NCBI GenBank assembly: GCA_001919995.1
Contig: MNIY01000135.1
Location: forward strand, 7,196-12,310
DNA length: 5,115 nucleotides
Direction: 5' to 3'
DNA from: Ktedonobacter sp. 13_1_20CM_4_53_11
GTDB taxonomy: Bacteria; Chloroflexota; Ktedonobacteria; Ktedonobacterales; Ktedonobacteraceae
In this document: one piece after another, positions 1 to 3,626 of the stretch
How positions within the stretch are numbered: the first letter of the stretch is position 1
Layout: every line of letters begins with the position of its first letter
Notes under the pieces: model-generated
What the model was told of the DNA's origin: nothing
Database searches by the model: none
What the model saw: the letters and a program-made list of their open reading frames with translations, nothing else
Program-made: the position numbers and the translations under genes

Positions 1-834
1 CTCATCGGCGAACTCTATCTGCCATTGGAGCGTCTGATGCCGTACTACGGCGAGCAGCTCGACGAAATTCACCTCCCCTTCAATTTCCAATTCGTGACCA
101 TGCCGATCTGGGAAGCAAGCACCATTCGTGAGGCTGTCGAGGGTTACGAAGCGGCTCTGCCCCAGGAAGCCTGGCCCAATTGGGTCCTGGGCAATCATGA
201 CCGAACGCGCATCGCCACACGTGTGGGCCGTGAGCAGGCGCGGCTGACCCAGATGTTGTTGCTTACACTGCGCGGGACCCCCACCTGCTATTATGGTGAC
301 GAGTTGGGCATGCAGGACGTCCCGCTGCCGAGAGAATTGATGTATGATCCACTAGGAAAGGACCATCCTGAGCAGGGTCGTGACCCGGTTCGCAGCCCGA
401 TGCAGTGGGATGGCAGTGCCAATGCAAGCTTCTGTCCTGCTGGAGTGAGGCCGTGGTTACCCGTTGCAAACGATTACCAGACCTTTAATGTAGCGGCTGA
501 GCAACATGATCCTCGCTCCTTCCTGATGTTGACACGAGCCTTACTCGATGTTCGACGTTCTCATTCCGCCCTGACTCTTGGTTCGTACCAGTCCGTTAAG
601 CAGGAGAGTGCCACCTGTTTCGTCTACCTGCGCCAGTACTCTGACCAGCGCTGTCTGGTGGCGCTCAACTTCTCAGCGCACGACCAGGTGGTGACGCTGC
701 CGGAACAGGGTCAAGGCCGTGTCCTGCTCTCCACGCACTTAGACTGTGAGGGACCCATCCACTTATCAGAGGTACACCTTCGAGGGAATGAGGGTCTGCT
801 GATTGAGGTGGAGGCTTCATCTTTGCCGGGGTAA
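1..834 (+). CDS. GH13 family alpha-glucosidase, C-terminal part (5' end outside the window)
   Basis: This is a glycoside hydrolase family 13 enzyme that most likely releases glucose from short alpha-linked oligosaccharides in the cytoplasm. The frame is open from base 1, so the gene starts upstream; 277 residues and the TAA stop are visible. The fragment opens with LIGELYLP, which fits GH13 conserved region III, making Glu4 the probable general acid/base. Conserved region IV is VLGNHDRTR, with the transition-state-stabilising His-Asp at 66-67. RGTPTCYYGDELGM (91-104) and GRDPVRSPMQWD (126-137) are typical of the alpha-glucosidase, oligo-1,6-glucosidase and trehalose synthase branch. Residues from about 190 form the C-terminal beta domain. 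The catalytic nucleophile Asp and the first half of the barrel are missing only because of the window edge. No signal peptide can be judged. The family is certain; the exact substrate is not (maltose, isomaltose, sucrose or trehalose are possible). It converges with the secreted-protein gene at 1183. Confidence 0.93.
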   Translation, partial: LIGELYLPLERLMPYYGEQLDEIHLPFNFQFVTMPIWEASTIREAVEGYEAALPQEAWPNWVLGNHDRTRIATRVGREQARLTQMLLLTLRGTPTCYYGDELGMQDVPLPRELMYDPLGKDHPEQGRDPVRSPMQWDGSANASFCPAGVRPWLPVANDYQTFNVAAEQHDPRSFLMLTRALLDVRRSHSALTLGSYQSVKQESATCFVYLRQYSDQRCLVALNFSAHDQVVTLPEQGQGRVLLSTHLDCEGPIHLSEVHLRGNEGLLIEVEASSLPG

Positions 835-983
835 GAGATCCTCCCCTCAAGACATAGACGAGCAAGCAGCCCAAAAAGAGACTGTCTCGTATCATACTTC
901 ACGTAGATGGGCAGTTGACCGTGGCTAACAGCCTTGCCATCCTCACAGCCATTTCCTACACTACTCTTTGACAAGCACGCGAT

Positions 984-1008
984 TCGGAGAGGACGGCGCG
1001 CGCTCCGA
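984..1008. repeat. 6-bp inverted repeat upstream of the orphan RBS
   Basis: TCGGAG at 984-989 and CTCCGA at 1003-1008 are perfect reverse complements around a 13-base GC-rich loop. The structure ends 15 bases before the Shine-Dalgarno sequence at 1024. It could be a leader hairpin of the short ORF that follows, but a six-base stem in GC-rich DNA can also arise by chance. Confidence 0.25.
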
Positions 1009-1023
1009 CAACGTTTCTGATGT

Positions 1024-1030
1024 AGGAGGA
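1024..1030 (+). promoter_or_regulatory. Strong Shine-Dalgarno sequence without a full-length gene
   Basis: AGGAGGA lies eight bases (AGAAAATC) upstream of an ATG at 1039, an almost ideal bacterial translation start. The frame it opens closes after ten codons. This makes the site notable: it is either the relic of a lost gene or the start of a very short peptide. Confidence 0.5.
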
Positions 1031-1038
1031 AGAAAATC

Positions 1039-1071
1039 ATGCTCATCGTGAACGACGAACAACGTCTTTAA
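1039..1071 (+). CDS. Ten-codon ORF, possible leader peptide or start of a decayed gene
   Basis: The peptide reads MLIVNDEQRL and ends at TAA 1069-1071. The only support is the excellent ribosome binding site at 1024-1030; I do not recognise the sequence. One frame over, codons stay open from the TGA at 1049-1051 to the TGA at 1142-1144 and read NNVFKNAVIEISLLRMVALY and onward. That sequence looks protein-like, so a +1 frameshift within 1051-1070 could have broken a small gene of about 35 codons. No gene follows on the + strand that an attenuating leader peptide could regulate, because the next gene runs the opposite way. A gene remnant is therefore somewhat more likely than a leader peptide, but a functional micro-peptide is not excluded. 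Confidence 0.25.
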   Translation: MLIVNDEQRL

Positions 1072-1136
1072 GAACGCCGTGATTGAAATATCCCTGCTTC
1101 GTATGGTGGCGCTTTATAAGGGCAGCGTCAAGTTCA

Positions 1137-1178
1137 CCGGCTGACTGGCCGTACGCTTGGAACGCCCAGTCTGACCGG
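1137..1178 (-). repeat. Imperfect hairpin just after the secreted-protein stop codon
   Basis: CCGG (1137-1140) plus GACTGG (1143-1148) can pair with CCAGTC (1166-1171) plus CCGG (1175-1178). This gives a ten-base-pair stem interrupted by a 2x3 internal loop and closed by a 17-base loop. It begins four bases beyond the stop codon of the minus-strand gene at 1183, where a 3'-end structure is expected. It has no T run on either strand, so it is not a standard intrinsic terminator; it may protect the mRNA 3' end or be chance. Confidence 0.3.
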
Positions 1179-1182
1179 CAAG

Positions 1183-1593
1183 CTATGGGTAGGGGCAGCC
1201 CGGGAAATTGGCTGCATCGAGCTGGCCGGCCTGGATTGGTGCGATGTGGCCGCCGTAGTAGAGCTGCCATTGCACGTTTCCGAACGGCGTCGTGTCATTG
1301 AAGGAGAACGTCATCGACACGCTCCCCTTGGCCTGCAGCGGGGATATCGATACGGTGTCCGAACCGAGAAGGACCGTGGGACTTCCCCCCCACGCCTGGG
1401 CATCCGCCTCATTGACCCCTTCCTTCACTGCGTGCCAGGTGATCGTGACGATGACGGTTCTGGTCATCGTCGAGGTGTTATCCGTGCAGGACATGGTCGC
1501 ACTGGATTCACCGCCATACGCCGCTGCGGGCAGGGCGGAGGCGAGCACCAGGAGCAAGGCTATGCCCAGAGCTACCAGAAGTAGACGTTTCAT
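1183..1593 (-). CDS. Small secreted protein of unknown function
   Basis: The 136-residue product starts with a textbook Sec signal peptide. It has Lys2 and Arg3, a hydrophobic core at about 4-19, and a small-residue cleavage region ending PAAA, so signal peptidase I probably cuts after Ala25. The mature part, about 111 residues, is rich in Ser, Thr, Val and Gly with alternating hydrophobic residues, suggesting a beta-sandwich fold. It has only two cysteines, Cys36 and Cys133, near its two ends, which could form a disulfide outside the cell. No catalytic motif, lipobox or anchor is visible, and I do not recognise the family. The ATG at 1593 is chosen because GGGAGGA lies six bases upstream and the signal peptide starts there. 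The frame stays open upstream to about 1851, but that extension would bury the signal peptide. It lies 232 bp downstream of the XRE-WD40 gene on the same strand and is probably transcribed separately. Confidence 0.8.
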   Translation of the reverse strand: MKRLLLVALGIALLLVLASALPAAAYGGESSATMSCTDNTSTMTRTVIVTITWHAVKEGVNEADAQAWGGSPTVLLGSDTVSISPLQAKGSVSMTFSFNDTTPFGNVQWQLYYGGHIAPIQAGQLDAANFPGCPYP

Positions 1594-1599
1594 CGAGAT

Positions 1600-1606
1600 T
1601 CCTCCC
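1600..1606 (-). promoter_or_regulatory. Ribosome binding site of the secreted-protein gene
   Basis: On the minus strand this reads GGGAGGA, six bases before the ATG at 1593. It decides the start codon against the longer open frame upstream. Confidence 0.75.
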
Positions 1607-1716
1607 TCTGTTAGAAGTCGCCAACAATCAGGATTTCTCATACAGGGCTCTGTAATCAAATACGCAGCACCGTTACAGGACACCTTTGTGATTTGTCCGA
1701 ATTCTTGTCCTTCCTC

Positions 1717-1803
1717 TTGACGCATAAATGGTCCAGCAACTGGCTTATTTCCTGGACTGATGGCAACCTGGCGGCGTGGAGGAATCCTCGGTTTTGACGC
1801 ATA
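1717..1803 (+). repeat. Direct repeat TTGACGCATA, two copies 77 bp apart
   Basis: The identical 10-mer TTGACGCATA occurs at 1717-1726 and 1794-1803 in the spacer upstream of the secreted-protein gene, same orientation, 77 bp start to start. Read on the minus strand it is TATGCGTCAA. It could be a regulator binding site. No suitable -10 sequence follows either copy at 16-18 bp on the + strand, so they are not -35 boxes. Confidence 0.35.
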
Positions 1804-1825
1804 TCCACGTCGTAGAGGAGTTCTC

Positions 1826-3004
1826 TCAAAGGGGAAGTGTCTCCTCCTCAATCGCTCCCAAGCCTCGCAGCGAGGCGATCTCGGCCTGGGTGAGTCCTTT
1901 CACTCCGGTGATATTGAGCCGTTCGTAGGGTCGGTCGCGCCGCAGCCTCCTCAGCCTCTCGCCACTCTCAAGATCCCACACCTGGATGGTCCCGTCATCG
2001 CCGCAACTGGCGAGCCTGTGGCCATCGGGGCTGATCCTGAGCGACTGGATCGCCCCCTGATGCCCCTGGCGCTGCATCAAGCATTCCCCACTTTGGACGT
2101 CCCACCAGCAAAGCCGACCGTCACTGTCCCCACTGACCAGCAGCTCTCCGCGCGGGCTCCAATCCAGGGCCAATACACTGCCCGGAGCGGAGGCTATGGT
2201 GTACAGGCGCTCCCCACAGTGGGCTCCGCTGCGGGTATCCCACAGGACCACCTCTCCACTGCCTCTGCTCCCGCCACCACTGGCCAACCGGGTGCCATCC
2301 GGGCTCCACACCACGCCATAGACCACGCCACGATGCCCCTGCAGCCGCTGGAGCAGCGTGCCGTCGGGGGCCTTCCACACATAGAGGCTGCCATCTTCGC
2401 CACCGCTGGCCAGGCGCGTTCCATCCGGGCTGAAGGCGAGGGCCAACATCGTGTCGGTATGCGCCCGCCAGAGCAGGTGCAGACGCTGACCCCCCTCTCG
2501 CCACACGCGCACTTCCCCGCACCTGCCGCCTGCCGCCCAGTACTGTCCGTTGAGGCTTGTGGCTACCGTAAAGGTAGAATCCAGCGCATCGTCCCAGTCG
2601 ACCCGTCGGCTGGGAGCCGACCCAGTCACCGGCTTTGCACGTGCGCTGGCCTGCTCGCTCGGCCCAGGGGCGCTGCCCTTGATCGGGGGAGAAGGCTCGC
2701 TAAGCAGGCGGGAGAGCCACGACTCATCCAGGAGCACCTTCTGGTGCGCCGCATGCCAGAGCGCACGGATCTCCTCGGCCTCTCGTCCAGGAGCAAAGAC
2801 CTGACGCTCGACGCACAACGCGATGAACGCCTTGAGGTGCTCGGCTTTGGGATAACTGCTGCCCGCTTCCCAGGCCAGCACCGCTCCCCGTGAGATCGCG
2901 AGGAAGCGAGCCAGGTCCACTTGTGTGAGATGCATCGCGGCGCGGCGCGTGAGCATCGCTTGACCAAAGGCATAGTCGCGCTCGCCGTAGGTATGGGTCC
3001 TCAT
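1826..3004 (-). CDS. XRE-family helix-turn-helix protein with C-terminal WD40 repeats, no NTPase domain
   Basis: The 392-residue product is a probable cytoplasmic DNA-binding or scaffold protein. Residues about 12-65 form an XRE/Cro-type helix-turn-helix (LTQVDLARFLAISRGAVLAW, then EAGSSYPKAEHLK). Residues 66-105 are helical with REAEEIRALWHAAHQKVLLD, followed by a Pro/Ser/Ala-rich linker (102-134). Five WD40 blades follow at about 145-178, 181-220, 223-266, 271-311 and 314-353, with SPDG turns and W/VWD endings. The tail at 354-392 contains RPYERLNITGVKGLT. In the Ktedonobacteria proteins I recall, RVDWxxALD leads into an NB-ARC NTPase. Here VDWDDALD (135-142) runs directly into the first blade, and no Walker A or B motif exists, so the switch domain seems lost in frame. 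The ATG at 3004 is chosen because AAGGAGGG sits eight bases upstream. The ATG at 3010 would be two bases from it, and the longer open frame to 3094 has no such site. Signal and target are unknown. Confidence 0.88.
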   Translation of the reverse strand: MRTHTYGERDYAFGQAMLTRRAAMHLTQVDLARFLAISRGAVLAWEAGSSYPKAEHLKAFIALCVERQVFAPGREAEEIRALWHAAHQKVLLDESWLSRLLSEPSPPIKGSAPGPSEQASARAKPVTGSAPSRRVDWDDALDSTFTVATSLNGQYWAAGGRCGEVRVWREGGQRLHLLWRAHTDTMLALAFSPDGTRLASGGEDGSLYVWKAPDGTLLQRLQGHRGVVYGVVWSPDGTRLASGGGSRGSGEVVLWDTRSGAHCGERLYTIASAPGSVLALDWSPRGELLVSGDSDGRLCWWDVQSGECLMQRQGHQGAIQSLRISPDGHRLASCGDDGTIQVWDLESGERLRRLRRDRPYERLNITGVKGLTQAEIASLRGLGAIEEETLPL

Positions 3005-3011
3005 TGGCATG

Positions 3012-3019
3012 CCCTCCTT
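3012..3019 (-). promoter_or_regulatory. Ribosome binding site of the XRE-WD40 gene
   Basis: On the minus strand this reads AAGGAGGG. Its AGGAGG core ends eight bases before the ATG at 3004 and only two bases before the in-frame ATG at 3010, which favours the 3004 start. Confidence 0.75.
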
Positions 3020-3093
3020 GCATGACCCACAAAAGTAGCGTGATGTACAGCCAGGTGAAGCGAGATGTCCTCTGATGGAGAGTGACTGCCCCA

Positions 3094-3128
3094 AGAGCTA
3101 GCTCTACACTGGTGTATGAATGGTGTAT
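3094..3128. promoter_or_regulatory. Operator-like cluster: 12-bp palindrome and 11-bp-period direct repeat
   Basis: AGAGCTAGCTCT at 3094-3105 is a perfect 12-bp palindrome. Four bases away, TGGTGTAT occurs at 3110-3117 and again at 3121-3128, 11 bp apart, about one helical turn. The cluster lies 90-124 bp upstream of the XRE-WD40 start codon. It overlaps the -10 side of a second, weaker promoter candidate on the minus strand (TTGACC at 3137-3142, 17-bp spacer, TCATAC at 3114-3119). A palindrome plus in-phase repeats over a promoter upstream of a helix-turn-helix gene suggests autoregulation, but no binding has been shown. Confidence 0.4.
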
Positions 3129-3153
3129 CCCATGCGGGTCAACGCCTCTCTGA

Positions 3154-3187
3154 GGTGGTAGGGCGATGGCGTCGTGCACCTACCACC
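3154..3187 (-). repeat. 9-bp perfect inverted repeat in the probable XRE-WD40 leader
   Basis: GGTGGTAGG at 3154-3162 and CCTACCACC at 3179-3187 are exact reverse complements around a 16-base loop. If transcription begins near 3200 from the candidate promoter at 3207-3235, this stem would form about 13 bases from the mRNA 5' end, where it could stabilise the transcript or take part in regulation. No T run follows on the minus strand. Confidence 0.45.
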
Positions 3188-3206
3188 GCTTCAATTTCTT
3201 GTGTAG

Positions 3207-3235
3207 AGGATAGCAGAGATTCTGGGAGAGAGCAA
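3207..3235 (-). promoter_or_regulatory. Candidate sigma-70-type promoter for the XRE-WD40 gene
   Basis: On the minus strand a -35 box TTGCTC (3235-3230) and a -10 box TATCCT (3212-3207) are separated by exactly 17 bases, and the -10 is preceded by TGC, an extended -10 motif. The start point would be near 3200, giving a leader of roughly 195 bases before the ATG at 3004. Each box matches the consensus at four of six positions, so this is a moderate prediction. Confidence 0.4.
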
Positions 3236-3484
3236 GAAGCAGGCAGAAGCAGGAGCCGGATCGCTTGGATCAGAGGCCTGGTCCCAGGCTCACGTCGAGG
3301 CCTCCTCAGCAGGGGAAGACACGGCTCACTTCCTGTCCCATTGTTCCTGGTGCTCGACGTCCACCAGGCCCTGGACGTGCTCCCCAGCCTGTCCCAGCCG
3401 GTCGAACATGAGCTCACAGCAGGTGTCACCACAGGATGGGTACGCGCCGACGAGCCAGGAGCGTGTCCTGCATCATCGTTCCCC

Positions 3485-3620
3485 CGCCCCTACGGGTACG
3501 AAGGCGCTTCCGAAGGGACATCACAAAAAACCTACCCGTGTAAAGCCCCCTTCGCCCCTATGGTTACGGATTGGCTTCTGAGGCGATGTCACACGATATC
3601 TACCTCTGAAAGCAAGCCTG
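3485..3620. repeat. Diverged tandem repeat, about 68-bp unit, two copies plus a trace of a third
   Basis: Copy one (3485-3552) and copy two (3553-3620) both begin CGCCCCTA, then GGTACG or GTTACG, then GCTTC, TCACA and CTACC. The first 41 bases align without gaps at 30 identical positions, and similarity continues with one indel through CTACC and AAAGC. At 3621 a third start may be visible (TGCCCTTAC against CGCCCCTAC). The MutS-like stop codon (3627-3629) falls inside it. The + strand sequence GCCCCTACGGGTACG resembles short GC-rich intergenic repeats I recall from Chloroflexota and cyanobacteria. There are no spacers of CRISPR type. Confidence 0.55.
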
Positions 3621-3626
3621 TTGCCC

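Larger units (their letters stand above)
835..1182. other. Gap between convergent genes, no convincing full-length gene
   Basis: This 348-bp stretch lies between the ends of the alpha-glucosidase gene (+) and the secreted-protein gene (-). I see no classical terminator, meaning a GC stem followed by a T run, on either strand. An 11-base odd palindrome, GAGACTGTCTC, sits at 878-888, but its single-base centre is too short for a hairpin loop. The other recognisable elements are the inverted repeats at 984-1008 and 1137-1178 and the orphan ribosome binding site with its ten-codon ORF at 1024-1071. Longer open frames here are unconvincing: they overlap neighbouring genes and have no ribosome binding site. 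Confidence 0.6.
1594..1825. other. Spacer between the XRE-WD40 and secreted-protein genes
   Basis: This 232-bp spacer, clearly more AT-rich than the WD40 gene, must hold the end of the XRE-WD40 transcript and probably the promoter of the secreted-protein gene. I find no -35/-10 pair on the minus strand good enough to call, and no intrinsic terminator. GAGGAG at 1815-1820 can pair with CTCCTC at 1841-1846 across the stop codon, but no T run follows. The one clear element is the direct repeat TTGACGCATA. Confidence 0.5.
3005..3626. other. 622-bp intergenic region rich in repeats and inverted repeats
   Basis: This region separates the end of the MutS-like gene from the start of the XRE-WD40 gene, both on the minus strand. 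I see no credible gene in it. It holds the WD40 ribosome binding site, an operator-like cluster (3094-3128), a leader hairpin (3154-3187), a candidate promoter (3207-3235), small inverted repeats at 3273-3291, 3357-3378 and 3456-3470, and a diverged 68-bp tandem repeat (3485-3620). A + strand open frame across 3116-3670 lacks a ribosome binding site and spans these repeats. A weak hairpin (3613-3628, 7 bp with two G-U pairs, minus strand) overlaps the MutS-like stop codon and is followed only by TTTC, so I do not call it a terminator. Confidence 0.6.

Noticed and set aside
968..973. Perfect TTGACA -35 box on the + strand
   Set aside because: At 15-19 bp downstream the sequence is GC-rich with nothing like a -10 box.
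1594..1851. N-terminal extension of the secreted-protein frame to 222 residues
   Set aside because: It would overlap the end of the XRE-WD40 gene and place the signal peptide inside the protein; the ATG at 1593 has its own good ribosome binding site.
1760..2893. 377-codon open frame on the + strand
   Set aside because: It lies antisense to the XRE-WD40 gene, its translation is Pro/Ala/Arg-rich with no recognisable domain, and it has no ribosome binding site. It is a by-product of high GC content.
3005..3094. 30-residue N-terminal extension of the XRE-WD40 protein
   Set aside because: The ribosome binding site at 3012-3019 lies inside it and is ideally spaced for the ATG at 3004; the extra residues do not resemble the family's N-terminus.
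3326..3409. 27-residue minus-strand ORF starting MFDRLGQAGEHVQGLVD
   Set aside because: It reads like protein but has no ribosome binding site and no recognised family, and it lies among inverted repeats. It could be a scrap of a lost gene, but this cannot be supported.
3485..3620. CRISPR array
   Set aside because: The two copies are adjacent without spacers, diverged from each other and too long for CRISPR repeats; no cas gene is present.
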